NCBI GenBank assembly: GCA_017935345.1
Contig: JAGBHU010000042.1
Location: forward strand, 186,001 to 250,000
DNA from: Coprococcus sp.
Lineage (GTDB): Bacteria > Bacillota > Clostridia > Lachnospirales > Lachnospiraceae
Length of the DNA stretch: 64,000 nt
Direction: 5' to 3'
How positions within the stretch are numbered: position 1 is the first letter of the stretch; the number at the start of each line of letters is the position of its first letter. The notes below the pieces were generated by a model. The model ran no database searches. It saw nothing but the letters and a program-made list of their open reading frames with translations, and was not told the DNA's origin. Positions 16,070 to 26,406 of this stretch are shown one piece after another. Position numbers and translations under genes: made by a program.

Positions 16070-17618
16070 TTGTAACTTCCTCCTTGATATATTTCTTTAA
16101 TGTAAATTGTATCGTCGTTCCTTTATCCTTCTGGCTCTTCGCCCATATCCGTCCGCCATGCTCTTCTATAATCTTCTTGCAGATGGCAAGGCCAAGACCA
16201 CTTCCGCCTCTCGACTGTCTTGCGCTGTCCGCCCTGTAGGTTCTGTCAAATATATGCGGCAGACTCTCCTCATCAATTCCCCTGCCGTTGTCAATGATGG
16301 ATACCTTAACCATTTCCTCGGCATCATGGATATATATTTCTATCTGCCCTTTGTTTTTACCCATATATTTGATGGAATTTGTTACAATATTATTGATAAC
16401 TCTCTTTAACTGGTCAGGGTCTACCACAACCCGCACATCATCTGCACAATAATTATGATATACAAGTGTCATATCATGGGATTCCAGCGTCGCCTGTATC
16501 TCTTCCATACAATCAGAGAAATAATCCTTTACGGATACTCTGTGAAATTCGTACGGAATCGCATTATTATTAATGTTTGTATAAAGTGATAATTCATTAA
16601 TGAGAGCATCCAGTTCATTTGCCTTATTATATATCATCTTCAGATAACGGTCTCTCTTCTCCGGTGTATCTGCCACACCATCCATAATACCCTCTACATA
16701 TCCCTTTATGGTCGTTATAGGGGTTTTCAAATCATGTGATATATTACTGATAAGCTCCCTGTTTTCCTCCTCATAACGTATCTTCTCACTTACCGAATCA
16801 CTCAGCTTCGCTTTCATATCATCAAATGTCCTGCACAGCTCGCCTATTTCATCCTGCCTGTTCGTATCATATTCCAGCTTTACATCAAGATTTCCTGCTC
16901 CAATCTCCTCCGCTGCCTTTTTCAGCCTGACAAGCGGATTGACAAACTGTCTGTATACAAGAAACGCCAATACACCGCTTAAAAACAACATCAGAAAAAC
17001 AAGCAGTATGGAATATCTTGTTATGGTCCCTCTGAACTGCTGCAAATAGTTTCCATAGTAAGTAAGTATATAAAATGAAATTCTTTCGTTATTCTTTATA
17101 CAGGTTATCTGATTACACAGATAAAGCTTTGGTGAGGTTATGATAAACTCCTTTATATAGAAATCACCTTCATTGGCCGTACCCTCAACCTTTCCGTCAC
17201 GAAGCTTATCATACATTGTATCCTGATAATCTTCGTAAAAAGTCCTGCTAAGCTGCTCCTTAAGACTGTCGTCAAACTCTTCAATTCCAACAAACCGAAA
17301 CTCCCCATTCTCAATAACGATAATCGAGGAATTCATTTCCCTTGCCAAACGATTTGCATGCTTCAAATAATTCTTATCAGTAAGCAATGTCGAATTCTTT
17401 TTAAAATCTTCTATCACTTGAACCTTATATTCCGATACCTCCCCATAGATCTCCCGTATCGGGTCTTTAATAGAATAAAGTGTTGTAATAGAAGAATCAT
17501 CTCCATATACGCCTGTCATATAACACTGACTGATATAGATGGTTCCAATCAACATCGTAATAATGGCAAATATCCATACCATTGCCAGAGCAAGCTTTAC
17601 CTTCTTCGTTATCTTCAT
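16062..17618 (-). CDS. Sensor histidine kinase with HAMP domain
   Basis: 518 residues from ATG 17618, preceded by AAAGGA at a rather long 12 nt. A TTG start at 17666 would add 16 residues before the first membrane segment and is less likely. Membrane segments at about 10-30 and 203-222 enclose a 170-residue extracellular sensor. HAMP at about 223-275, HisKA H295 (NISHDLKTP), N-box NNIVTNSIKY, G-boxes DNGRGID and SGLGLAICKK. First gene of a kinase-regulator operon; kinase before regulator is the reverse of the neighbouring pairs. Confidence 0.93.
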   Translation of the reverse strand: MKITKKVKLALAMVWIFAIITMLIGTIYISQCYMTGVYGDDSSITTLYSIKDPIREIYGEVSEYKVQVIEDFKKNSTLLTDKNYLKHANRLAREMNSSIIVIENGEFRFVGIEEFDDSLKEQLSRTFYEDYQDTMYDKLRDGKVEGTANEGDFYIKEFIITSPKLYLCNQITCIKNNERISFYILTYYGNYLQQFRGTITRYSILLVFLMLFLSGVLAFLVYRQFVNPLVRLKKAAEEIGAGNLDVKLEYDTNRQDEIGELCRTFDDMKAKLSDSVSEKIRYEEENRELISNISHDLKTPITTIKGYVEGIMDGVADTPEKRDRYLKMIYNKANELDALINELSLYTNINNNAIPYEFHRVSVKDYFSDCMEEIQATLESHDMTLVYHNYCADDVRVVVDPDQLKRVINNIVTNSIKYMGKNKGQIEIYIHDAEEMVKVSIIDNGRGIDEESLPHIFDRTYRADSARQSRGGSGLGLAICKKIIEEHGGRIWAKSQKDKGTTIQFTLKKYIKEEVTNE

Positions 17619-17763
17619 ATGTATCGGTATTCCTTTCGCATCCGTCACACAGACCGTACACGCCAAATTCGTGCTTTACCCACACGCATCAGGCGCTATT
17701 ATTATAACATGAAAGTCAGGTATAAATGTATGAAGTTTTTATAAACTGTTCTTTACGGAATAT

Positions 17764-18399
17764 TTATTTATTCTTCCTAAATAATCTCCTTTTTCCCGAC
17801 TTCATTTCAGCAGCCGCGATTTCCCTTCTTGCCTGCTGCATTTCTCTCATGGTCGCATCAAGCCTTTTAAACCGTTCTTCCTCTCTCTCCTCCCTTTCTT
17901 TCATAATGACATCCATCTGCTTTGTTACGCCCTCTACAACATTTGCAGAAACAGCCTGACTGATAGGCTTAATATTTTCCTTAATGGAATTACCCACCAC
18001 TTTATTCATCAGTGTCTGGAACTGTGCCATTTTGAAATCGACTACACGCTCCCCGTCCGTATTTACTTTACTGATTTCTGTAGCCTCTTTTACCAGTTCT
18101 TCCGCAAAGTCATAATCCTTAAGAGGGTCTTCACCATTATTGATTGCTTCATACACCTGTTCCTTATTTTCAAGAATTTCGTACATCTTCTTAACCAGAT
18201 TGTTAATTGCCTTAAGCTGTATTCCCTTATCCTTAAGGAGCTTTACCTTCTGAAGAATTTTGATATCCTGCTCCTCATACTCTCTGTGTCCCATTTCGTT
18301 CCTTTTTATCTTTATATCAAGCTCTTCTTCCCAATATCTGAGTACATGGGACTCCACTCCCGTCAGTTTCGCCGCTTCCCCTATTGAATATGTTTTCAT
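17764..18399 (-). CDS. MerR-family transcriptional regulator with coiled-coil tail
   Basis: 211 residues. An N-terminal MerR winged helix (YSIGEAAKLTGVESHVLRYW, HREYEEQDI) is followed by linker helices and a long charged coiled coil (about 135-205, rich in E, R, Q, M) ending KRRLFRKNK. There are no metal-binding cysteines at the usual places, so the ligand is unknown. Clostridia carry similar MerR proteins with a DUF3967-like tail. Monocistronic, facing away from pckA. The spacer 18400-18600 holds no other gene. Confidence 0.85.
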   Translation of the reverse strand: MKTYSIGEAAKLTGVESHVLRYWEEELDIKIKRNEMGHREYEEQDIKILQKVKLLKDKGIQLKAINNLVKKMYEILENKEQVYEAINNGEDPLKDYDFAEELVKEATEISKVNTDGERVVDFKMAQFQTLMNKVVGNSIKENIKPISQAVSANVVEGVTKQMDVIMKEREEREEERFKRLDATMREMQQARREIAAAEMKSGKRRLFRKNK

Positions 18400-18600
18400 T
18401 CCGTATGCCTCCTTATATTTTGACAGAAGGGTTGTCCCATCTGCCTATATGTTTATGAAAATATCCATTCCATAAAAATTCTACCGAATTACCCAGCCTT
18501 CTACAATTCATATCGTCCTCTATTTTTCTACATAAAATAAGAAAAAATTTTCAATAAATAAAATTTTAATTTTTATAAATTATGCTTTACCGTTTTTCTA

Positions 18601-18629
18601 TTGACTTCTGAACTTTTGCCTTATATACT
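18601..18629 (+). promoter_or_regulatory. Strong sigma-A-type promoter of pckA
   Basis: TTGACT (18601-18606), 17-bp spacer, TATACT (18624-18629). The start would be near 18636, giving a leader of about 92 nt with short inverted repeats (around 18646-18665 and 18679-18694) and no recognised riboswitch. Confidence 0.8.
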
Positions 18630-18727
18630 AAGGTTGGGAAAAATTAATGAGATTAAATCTATTAATTTTTAGCAAAATATCCGGTATTTTCACCGGTAAA
18701 ACAATACAAATCAGGAGGAATGAAAAC

Positions 18728-20419
18728 ATGTCAACAAAGGCTATGTACAAGATCGAAGAGATCGGCAAAGGCAAAGTAGGTTTCTCAAAGACTCGTTCCA
18801 TTATCGAGGGCGCATTCTATGGAAACAATGTAGTAAAGGTAAACACACTTAAGGAAGCATATAATCTTGCTAAGAACTCACCTGGAACAATCGTAACAGA
18901 TATGCCTGTATACAGAGGCGAGGAATTCGGCCTCGATTCAGATGCAAAGGTATTATTATTTAATGATGGTGCCGTTACAGGACGTTACGCTACAGCTCGT
19001 CGTATTAAGGGTGAGCCGGGTGTTGATGACACAAAGCTTGATAAGGTTGTTATGGACGCTGTTTACAAGACACGTTTCAAGAAATTATATCATGCTACAT
19101 GTTTTGTAGGTCTTGACAAGGAATTCATGGCAAAGGCTCATCTTCTTATTCCTGAAGGAGAAGAGAACCTGCTTTACAACTGGATGCTCAACTTCCAGTA
19201 CATGTCAGACGAATATGTAAAGATGTACAAGGAATCTAAGCCAATCGCTGATGGCAAAGAGCCTGATATCTATATTTTCTCAGACCCACAGTGGGTACCG
19301 ACAGAGAGCCCTGACGTAGATTACAGTTGTCTTTCAGACCCACTTACACTCTGCTATTTCGATACAGACCAGAACTGTGCTGCAATTCTTGGTATGAAGT
19401 ATTTTGGCGAGCATAAGAAGGGTACACTTACAATGGCTTGGGCACTTGCAAACAGAAACGGTTATGCTGCCTGCCATGGCGGACAGAAGGAATACACACT
19501 TGCTGACGGTTCGAAGTTCGTTGCTTCCGTATACGGACTTTCAGGCTCAGGTAAGTCAACACTTACACATGCAAAGCATGGCGGAAAGTATCCTGCAATC
19601 AAGGTTCTCCATGATGATGCCTTCATTATCAACTCAGATACATGTGCATCCATTGCACTTGAGCCAACATACTTTGATAAAACAGCGGATTACCCAACAG
19701 GCTGTCCTGACAATCAGTATCTGCTTACCGTTCAGAACTGTTCAGCTACTATGGATGAGGACGGCAAGATTCAGCTTGTAACTGAGGATATCAGAAACGG
19801 TAACGGACGTGCTATCAAGTCTAAGTTATGGTCACCAAACCGTGTCGATAAGATTGATGCTCCTGTTAATGCTATCTTCTGGATTATGAAGGACCCAACA
19901 ATTCCACCGGTAATCAAATTAAAGGGTGCTGCTCTTGCATCTGTTATGGGTGCTACACTTGCTACAAAGACATCAACAGCAGAGCGTGTTGCTGCAGGTA
20001 CCGATATGAACGCTCTTCGTATCGTTCCTTATGCAAACCCATTTAGAACATACCCACTTGTTAACGACTATGTTAAGTTCAAGAAGCTTGTTGAAGAAAA
20101 GAACGTAGACTGCTACATTATTAACACAGGTGATTTCATGGGTAAGAAGTGTACTCCTGCTGATACACTTGGAATTCTTGAATCAATCGTTGAGAAGCGT
20201 GCTACATTCAAGCAGTGGGGTCCATTCGAGGATATCGAAATCATGGATTGGGAAGGCTTTGATGTAAATCTTGATGATGCAGATTACAAGGCTCAGCTGA
20301 AGGCTGCTATGCAGAACCGTGTAGATGCAGTAGAAGGCTTCGCAACCAAGAAAGATGGTTACGATAAGCTTCCTGATGAAGCATTAGAAGCACTCCAGAA
20401 GCTTGTTAATTCTCTCTAA
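18728..20419 (+). CDS. pckA: Phosphoenolpyruvate carboxykinase (ATP)
   Basis: Interconverts oxaloacetate plus ATP with PEP, CO2 and ADP in the cytosol. In gut anaerobes it often runs toward oxaloacetate, feeding malate, fumarate and succinate. 563 residues, slightly longer than the usual 530-540. P-loop GLSGSGKST begins at residue 270; LHDDAF and the C-terminal nucleotide-binding stretch are present. ATG 18728 chosen because AGGAGG lies 9 nt upstream; the reading frame opens earlier (18647). Strong promoter, and codon use (AAG, CTT, ACA) looks tuned for high expression. Fumarase subunits occur elsewhere in the window. Confidence 0.96.
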   Translation: MSTKAMYKIEEIGKGKVGFSKTRSIIEGAFYGNNVVKVNTLKEAYNLAKNSPGTIVTDMPVYRGEEFGLDSDAKVLLFNDGAVTGRYATARRIKGEPGVDDTKLDKVVMDAVYKTRFKKLYHATCFVGLDKEFMAKAHLLIPEGEENLLYNWMLNFQYMSDEYVKMYKESKPIADGKEPDIYIFSDPQWVPTESPDVDYSCLSDPLTLCYFDTDQNCAAILGMKYFGEHKKGTLTMAWALANRNGYAACHGGQKEYTLADGSKFVASVYGLSGSGKSTLTHAKHGGKYPAIKVLHDDAFIINSDTCASIALEPTYFDKTADYPTGCPDNQYLLTVQNCSATMDEDGKIQLVTEDIRNGNGRAIKSKLWSPNRVDKIDAPVNAIFWIMKDPTIPPVIKLKGAALASVMGATLATKTSTAERVAAGTDMNALRIVPYANPFRTYPLVNDYVKFKKLVEEKNVDCYIINTGDFMGKKCTPADTLGILESIVEKRATFKQWGPFEDIEIMDWEGFDVNLDDADYKAQLKAAMQNRVDAVEGFATKKDGYDKLPDEALEALQKLVNSL

Positions 20420-20487
20420 GATTTAACAGACAGCTTTAAACAAAGCAATAGAAATATAAAACAGGTTTTATAAACCGAAACAAATAA

Positions 20488-20531
20488 ACAGGGTGTTCCA
20501 AGTATCAAGAAAGCTTGGAACACCCTGTTTT
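20488..20531 (+). terminator. pckA terminator
   Basis: Perfect 15-bp stem ACAGGGTGTTCCAAG / CTTGGAACACCCTGT with an 11-nt loop, then TTTT. The lipoprotein gene at 20565 converges on it and may use it too. Confidence 0.9.
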
Positions 20532-20564
20532 CATGTTTTATCATGTACCTGATAAATATATTGA

Positions 20565-21431
20565 TTAGTTATTTATTTTCACTATTTTGTAAGTACCATC
20601 TTCCATTTTCTTAAAATGAACGTTTTTATAATTTGTTCCTATAATATATTCCGTACCATCCTCTGACATTCTGAGGTCATCAATAGCATCCTCTGACAAT
20701 GCAGTAAGCAGTATTTCCGTAAACAATTCATCTTCCGGAATTTCCATCAGCTCATCTTTATTTGCAGCGGACTGTCCCCCTCCCAACTGCTGCGGATAAT
20801 ACACCATTTCCGCCAAAACATCCCGCTTCTTGTTCTGAAATACCATGACGATCTGTCTGGCATAATCTTCACTGTCATTTGCCGTCTGCTGTGCCACATC
20901 TTCACGCTCTTCGTAATGATTTTCAAATATCAGACAATCTACGATTTCCTTTACGACCTCATCCGAAGCTGTTACATATGTAAAAAAAGAATAATTTACA
21001 TTTTCATCATTCCAAAAAACCAGCCTTCCCGGAACTAATGTATAATAAGTAGCTCCATAGCCGCCTACATTTGTAGATAGGATATCGCCTGTACTTGTAT
21101 CCTTTACCTTCGCTAAATCGTATCTCTTATATGTACAGGAACCCCTGAACTCACAATCAAGACCGTTATATATAAAAGATACTACTGCAATCTCGCCATC
21201 TTCAATACGATACTTGACATCCGTAACCTTTGAAGACTGAATATCGATATAAAGTCCCAGTTTTTTAAACGCCTCCGGAGATTCTACTTCTCCGTTTTTT
21301 ATCTCTTCCACAACCGTTTTGTTATCACTGTTATTACTGGTATCATTACCACATGCAGAGAAAGAAAACAACATGCCAAGAAGCATGCAAAAAATACATA
21401 TCCTGCTTAAAATTTTACTTCTTTTTTCCAT
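20565..21431 (-). CDS. Lipoprotein of unknown function
   Basis: 288 residues with a signal peptide and lipobox FSAC (cysteine near residue 27). A Ser/Asn-rich linker follows, then a globular domain rich in beta strands with no family I recognise. The C-terminal part (VHFKKMEDGTYKIV) resembles the end of small DUF-type lipoprotein folds. Anchored outside the membrane. It follows the envelope gene run after an 80-bp gap. Confidence 0.7.
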   Translation of the reverse strand: MEKRSKILSRICIFCMLLGMLFSFSACGNDTSNNSDNKTVVEEIKNGEVESPEAFKKLGLYIDIQSSKVTDVKYRIEDGEIAVVSFIYNGLDCEFRGSCTYKRYDLAKVKDTSTGDILSTNVGGYGATYYTLVPGRLVFWNDENVNYSFFTYVTASDEVVKEIVDCLIFENHYEEREDVAQQTANDSEDYARQIVMVFQNKKRDVLAEMVYYPQQLGGGQSAANKDELMEIPEDELFTEILLTALSEDAIDDLRMSEDGTEYIIGTNYKNVHFKKMEDGTYKIVKINN

Positions 21432-21514
21432 ATACTAACCTCTTTATATGTATTTTAAATATATCTGTCTGTCTATATTATGCTTTGCCATATCATGACT
21501 GACAGTATACAGTA

Positions 21515-21838
21515 TCATAATCGTGCAAGCAAAAACAGCACAAGCAGGCACTGAAGTACCAACAGCATCGGAACACCCAGATAAAATTTACGCTTGGAAG
21601 TCTTGTGGCGGTACACCTTCATCCCTATCAGAGAACCTGCCGCACCTCCGGCAGCCGCTACACCAAGCAATACCTTTTCCGGTATTCTTTTTTTTGCCGA
21701 GCGTCCGTTTTTCGCAGACCTGCCCGCTTTCGCTTTTCTTTTATCTAATCCAAACATATAAAATGCCGCCATATTTATCAAAATCATATATATGGCAAAT
21801 ATACCACATAGTATCATAGATATATTCTTCATAATCAT
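21515..21838 (-). CDS. DUF1294-type small membrane protein
   Basis: 107 residues. Two or three hydrophobic segments separated by a basic loop containing LDKRKAKAGRSAKN and RIPEKVLLGVAAAGGAAGS, then MKVYRHKTSKRKFY; this is the DUF1294 pattern. Function unknown. The frame opens at a TTG (21841) directly after the transpeptidase stop; ATG 21838 or 21832 is more likely. No strong ribosome binding site, suggesting translational coupling. Confidence 0.82.
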   Translation of the reverse strand: MIMKNISMILCGIFAIYMILINMAAFYMFGLDKRKAKAGRSAKNGRSAKKRIPEKVLLGVAAAGGAAGSLIGMKVYRHKTSKRKFYLGVPMLLVLQCLLVLFLLARL

Positions 21839-21841
21839 CAA

Positions 21842-23683
21842 TTAGTGGTTACAGCCTACCTGCCTGCACTTATATTCCATATTAGGGTCAGTAGGATCCC
21901 ATGTATGCCAATACTCCAGCTTCGCAGCCGATGGCTTTGGAAAAGGACCCTCATCATTGCTGTAAAAAACATTGACCTGCGTGCGCAATGAGCAGTTATC
22001 ATATATCCACTTTGCATCTCCCGCTGTTAATCTGATACATCCATGTGAACATGTTGTACCTAATTTATTATAAGCACTTACGCTTAATGTATTGTTATCA
22101 TTTTCAGTCCCATAATATACCGAATGGAATAATATATCCCCATATACCTGTGTACACCATTGACCCCAGCATGGACCCATGAGCGTAAGCCATCTGTATT
22201 TATATGGTGTATAAAAGGTTCCCACCGGTGTTGCTTCACCCGTAGAACAGATAAATGCCTTTACAGGAATAATATATCCGTTACTTCCATCCTCTGCATA
22301 TACCGTAACGACATTTTTCGTCTTATTGACTTTAATCAGATAAGAGTCCTGTTTACCAAGCACCTCGTCTACATCGGTAAGTCTTCTTCCTTTTTCGTCA
22401 AAATAAAATTTATAACCGTTTACATATGCCCATTTCTTCTGGTACATAACTCCGTTTTTGGAGAAAAAGTAATAGTCATCATTGATGTTTGTATATCCTT
22501 TTGCAAGTGTCCCATTATCCTGCACATAATATCTTCTTCCGTTTACAATCTTGAAACCGGACTTTCTATATCGTATACCCGTTTTACTAAATAAATATAA
22601 TTTTCCATTTACAACATAAGGGCGGTTTTTTACAAGCGTTCCGTTTGCCTTGTAATAATACATGTTGCCCGCTTTACTGGTATACCAGCCCGTATACGGC
22701 TTACCGTCATTGCCAAATCTGTATTTGACACCTTTAATCGTCCTGATACCGCCTTTTAAATAGGCGTTTTTGCCAAAATTGTAATAATACTTTGAGCCTT
22801 CTACTTTCCTGGCTCCCACATATGCCTTTCCGTTTTTGCCAAAATAGTAGCGTTTTCCTGAAATTGTAGCCCACTTACTTTTTACCATCCTCGCATTTGA
22901 GCGAAAGTAATAGTAATGCTTTTTTATCTTTCGAAGACCTGTAAGTGCTTTTCCCCTGCTTCCTACATAATAACTGTTACCGGACTCTTTTACGGTTACA
23001 AATCTGTTTTTCTGCATAACACCATATTTATTGAAATAAAACAGATATCCGCTGATTCGTTTCAGTCCTGTTACAGCCCTGCCCTTAGCTCCTATATAAT
23101 ATCGTTTTCCTGATATCGTTACCCACTTATTTTTAACAAGTACCCCTTTCGTACTAAAATAGTAATAAGCATTTCCTATTTTCCGAAGACCTGTCTGTGC
23201 CTTCCCGTTACTTCCGAAATAATATCTGTTGTTATGAATCGTTTTAAAGCTGTTCTTAACAATAGCACCCTTTGAATCACTGAAAAAATGATATCCGCTG
23301 TATGTAAAAAAACCGATTGCCGCTTTTCCGTCTGCTTTAAAATAATATGTATGATTCCCTATGGTTTTCATTGTGTTTTTAAACATAACACCATTGAAGC
23401 CAAAACCATAATAATAAACCGTCTGAACACCACCGGCTGTTTCTGCAATTGCAAGCACCTGATTTACTACAGGAACACCATTTTGATAATAATATTTATC
23501 TCCCTTTTCATCCGTATACCAGCCTGTTTTTACTTCAGGCACCGGCTCCTCTGTTGTTCCTGATTCTTCAGTAGATTCTGTCATTCCCATAAATCCCTCA
23601 GCGGCATTTGCCCCTGATACCGTATATCCCAATATAAATATGATTCCACAAAATAGTATTATGCTCTCTACAAGTTTCTTCAT
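21842..23683 (-). CDS. L,D-transpeptidase (YkuD) with cell-wall-binding repeats
   Basis: Exported enzyme that would cross-link or modify peptidoglycan. 613 residues: signal peptide (about 1-27), a Glu/Thr linker, then some 16-18 repeats of about 20 residues (residues 50-430; type ISGKRYYFGKNGKAY, G-tyr-tyr-phe core) like choline/glucan-binding wall repeats. The C-terminal YkuD domain carries the SHGCIRL motif, catalytic C549 and H547. A further Cys/His-rich tail (CRQVGCNH) ends the protein. Preceded by FtsW/RodA (9-bp gap), consistent with a wall-synthesis operon. Confidence 0.92.
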   Translation of the reverse strand: MKKLVESIILFCGIIFILGYTVSGANAAEGFMGMTESTEESGTTEEPVPEVKTGWYTDEKGDKYYYQNGVPVVNQVLAIAETAGGVQTVYYYGFGFNGVMFKNTMKTIGNHTYYFKADGKAAIGFFTYSGYHFFSDSKGAIVKNSFKTIHNNRYYFGSNGKAQTGLRKIGNAYYYFSTKGVLVKNKWVTISGKRYYIGAKGRAVTGLKRISGYLFYFNKYGVMQKNRFVTVKESGNSYYVGSRGKALTGLRKIKKHYYYFRSNARMVKSKWATISGKRYYFGKNGKAYVGARKVEGSKYYYNFGKNAYLKGGIRTIKGVKYRFGNDGKPYTGWYTSKAGNMYYYKANGTLVKNRPYVVNGKLYLFSKTGIRYRKSGFKIVNGRRYYVQDNGTLAKGYTNINDDYYFFSKNGVMYQKKWAYVNGYKFYFDEKGRRLTDVDEVLGKQDSYLIKVNKTKNVVTVYAEDGSNGYIIPVKAFICSTGEATPVGTFYTPYKYRWLTLMGPCWGQWCTQVYGDILFHSVYYGTENDNNTLSVSAYNKLGTTCSHGCIRLTAGDAKWIYDNCSLRTQVNVFYSNDEGPFPKPSAAKLEYWHTWDPTDPNMEYKCRQVGCNH

Positions 23684-23692
23684 GTCTGCTCC

Positions 23693-24931
23693 TTAATTAA
23701 TTCTGGAATACTTTTTACCTGCCTGCTGCCTTCTGATTCCTACAACAAGTCCCACTTCTATCAACGTAAACAGCATTGCCGAACCGCCATAGCTGATAAA
23801 TGGAAGCGACACACCCGTATTTGGAAAAAGATTTACGGCTACACATACATTTACAATAATCTGGTATGTAATATGAAGCATAACACCCATAACTACCAGA
23901 CTTCCATATAAATTTCTTGATTCCCTTACTACTACAAACATCTGATACAAAAGATAGCCAAACATCAGGAACAGCAATATTGCACCAACAAGTCCCAATT
24001 CCTCACATATAATGGCAAATATCATATCATTCTGTGCCTCAGGAATATTAACCAGCTTCTGGGTTCCGTTACCAAGTCCCTTACCAAGTAAACCACCGCT
24101 GCCTATGGCATATAAAGACTGCAGCACCTGATAGCCTATCGTACCCGAATATTTATCAGGGTCAAGCCATGCAAAAAAACGTCTCAACTGATAAGGATAT
24201 TTATCCAGCTCCGATTCAAGCGGAAGGTTATTTTTAACCACTATGACAAATATTGTAATAGCAACAATCGCAATTCCAAGCATGGCAAAATGCAGCTTAT
24301 TATTCCCGCTTACAATAAATGTAATCGAAAAACACATAAGAAGAAGTATAATTGCACTGCTGAGGTTGGAGGATATAATTAATATCAGTGCAGCCTGAAT
24401 ACCAACCAGTCCCCAAAGAGTACATATGGTTTTCCAGGTATGTATACTCTTCCAATGACTGCTGATAAAGGAAGCCATAAATATAATCATACAAATCTTG
24501 ACGATATCCGCTACCTGTATCTGAAAACCTGCTATTACAAGCCATCTTGTTGCACCATTTACCTCTTTTCCAAGAGGTGTCTTAAGCAACAGTACAGATA
24601 TCGCTGCTACTACATAAAAAAACCATCCCAGCTTCTTAAACAGCTTATAATCAATCAGGTTTGTAATAAATAGAATAACCATTCCGCCTAACATAATGAT
24701 AAGCTGTTTTTTAAAGTAATAGGTAGAATCGTAATTCGAATCGCTGCTTAGTGATGCTGAATAACTGGAAGCACTAAATATCATAACCAAACCAAAACCC
24801 ACCAGAAACAAAACAGCCGTTAATATCTTATGCTCTACCCCCGGCGTATATTCAATTTTTTGCTGCCCGCCCTGAACCTCATTTGCGGCGTAATTTCTGT
24901 TTATCTCTTCATCTGACCTGCTTGATTTCAT
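23693..24931 (-). CDS. FtsW/RodA/SpoVE-family peptidoglycan polymerase
   Basis: SEDS glycosyltransferase that polymerises lipid II in the membrane with a partner penicillin-binding protein. 412 residues, about ten membrane segments, with family motifs GGLLGKGLGNG, IPEAQNDMIFA and PNTGVSLPFISYGGS. The sequence alone does not separate FtsW from RodA or SpoVE. Neither a PBP2 nor a mur gene is adjacent, so this is not the division cluster. Cotranscribed with FHA, zinc-ribbon and L,D-transpeptidase genes. Confidence 0.92.
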   Translation of the reverse strand: MKSSRSDEEINRNYAANEVQGGQQKIEYTPGVEHKILTAVLFLVGFGLVMIFSASSYSASLSSDSNYDSTYYFKKQLIIMLGGMVILFITNLIDYKLFKKLGWFFYVVAAISVLLLKTPLGKEVNGATRWLVIAGFQIQVADIVKICMIIFMASFISSHWKSIHTWKTICTLWGLVGIQAALILIISSNLSSAIILLLMCFSITFIVSGNNKLHFAMLGIAIVAITIFVIVVKNNLPLESELDKYPYQLRRFFAWLDPDKYSGTIGYQVLQSLYAIGSGGLLGKGLGNGTQKLVNIPEAQNDMIFAIICEELGLVGAILLFLMFGYLLYQMFVVVRESRNLYGSLVVMGVMLHITYQIIVNVCVAVNLFPNTGVSLPFISYGGSAMLFTLIEVGLVVGIRRQQAGKKYSRIN

Positions 24932-24956
24932 CTATATCTACCTTTATCCTATATAT

Positions 24957-26405
24957 TTATTTTGAAAAAATACCGGAGAAAAACGAGTATGCCGATAAGG
25001 CATCTGCATTCAGGAAATTCAGTAGATTTTTATATTCCGGTTTCTCAATTTCCTTTATCTCCGTACCAATATATGCCATACCTTTTTCTAACGTAAGCTC
25101 AATATACCTTCCCTTTTTGCAGTCGGTTATCTTAGCGGAAAGCTCTTTCTTCTCTCCCTTTCCTTCACAGGAAAGATAAAAATGATCCCCTTCAAAGGCA
25201 TATGATAAGGTCATATCCTGAGCTGACGATGCCCTGTCCTCTTTATAAGAACAGGTATATACGATTTCCAGCCTGTCTTTCGATGAGATATCATCCTTTG
25301 TAATAAGAATTTCTTTTCCGTTATCATCAGAATATTTAAATTCTATCTCATCACACAGATAATCTCCGCCATAGAAATTAATTTCCATGTTGATATTATC
25401 CTTTGAAACATTTTCACAATAAATACTTACTAACTGCTTCTTTCTGTTTACTGCAAAATAGACATCCAAGTCCTCCATAGAATCGGTCTTTTCTTCAATG
25501 GCATCAAAAAGCTCCTCCATTGTATAGCCGGTCAGCTCCTTAAGAACCTCATCTACCTTTTCGCCTGTCGTAAATGATATATTATAACAATCCTGAACAT
25601 ACTCAGCCACATCCTTTGCATCAAATATAATATGATATATCTGGCATTTTACATCCTTACCATTTACGACAAAGTCAGCCTTGTCATATTTTTCTGCTTC
25701 AAGATTTAAGAAAAACTCCTTTGTTCTGATATATAACCCATCAAATGTATTTGTTTTTCCTGCGGTTCCCGTCAACGCCTCCATGAGGTCTGCATACACT
25801 TTGGCTATTGTATGCATCGTTTCCTTATCAACACCTGTCATTGATAACCAGGAATTATTCAGTCTTTCTTCCATATTATCGGCATAATCTATCTGCACGG
25901 CAAATTCACTTTCTTCTTTATCAGAATATCCGATTATGGAAGTCTCCTTATCAGCATAAAGAGATACTTGATCGAGCAGACCTTTTCCTTCCTCACCATT
26001 TCCCAGTTCCATATAAGCAAGGAACTTATTTTCTGTCTTACTCCTTCTGACACACTCGGTCAGATATTGGTCATTCTCCAAATTATATGTAAATTCTACA
26101 TCATAGTTTCCTTTCAACATGGAAAAAGCCATATCATAACCGCCATACTTCTTATTGATTCCTGATTCCGCAGCAGTAGACATCGTATTGATAAATGCTT
26201 CCACTACCTGAACCTGTGGCAGAAATAGAAAACGGACAAATACAACAATGGCGATGGCAACAACAAAGACTGCTGCTATGATAATCCCTGTAACAGCTTT
26301 CTTCTTCCTGCTCCACTTCTTTTTTGTTTTATCGGTCTGTATGCCACAATTGGGGCAGAAATCTGCCCCACTGTCTATCTCTAATCCACAATTTTTACAT
26401 TCCAT
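24957..26405 (-). CDS. Zinc-ribbon membrane protein with extracellular domain, unknown
   Basis: 482 residues from ATG 26405 (GGAGG 9 nt upstream; an earlier in-frame start at 26447 overlaps the previous gene). N-terminal zinc ribbon (CKNCG, CPNCG), basic stretch KKKWSRKKK, one membrane segment (about 38-60), then an extracellular domain of about 415 residues in which I see no known fold. Zinc-ribbon-plus-TM proteins are common in Lachnospiraceae, but function is unknown. One base separates it from the preceding gene. Confidence 0.75.
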   Translation of the reverse strand: MECKNCGLEIDSGADFCPNCGIQTDKTKKKWSRKKKAVTGIIIAAVFVVAIAIVVFVRFLFLPQVQVVEAFINTMSTAAESGINKKYGGYDMAFSMLKGNYDVEFTYNLENDQYLTECVRRSKTENKFLAYMELGNGEEGKGLLDQVSLYADKETSIIGYSDKEESEFAVQIDYADNMEERLNNSWLSMTGVDKETMHTIAKVYADLMEALTGTAGKTNTFDGLYIRTKEFFLNLEAEKYDKADFVVNGKDVKCQIYHIIFDAKDVAEYVQDCYNISFTTGEKVDEVLKELTGYTMEELFDAIEEKTDSMEDLDVYFAVNRKKQLVSIYCENVSKDNINMEINFYGGDYLCDEIEFKYSDDNGKEILITKDDISSKDRLEIVYTCSYKEDRASSAQDMTLSYAFEGDHFYLSCEGKGEKKELSAKITDCKKGRYIELTLEKGMAYIGTEIKEIEKPEYKNLLNFLNADALSAYSFFSGIFSK

Positions 26406-26406
26406 G

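Noticed and set aside
17619-17666. N-terminal extension of the histidine kinase with a C-x2-C motif (TTG start)
   Set aside because: Non-ATG start without a ribosome binding site; the ATG at 17618 gives the normal kinase N-terminus just before the membrane segment.
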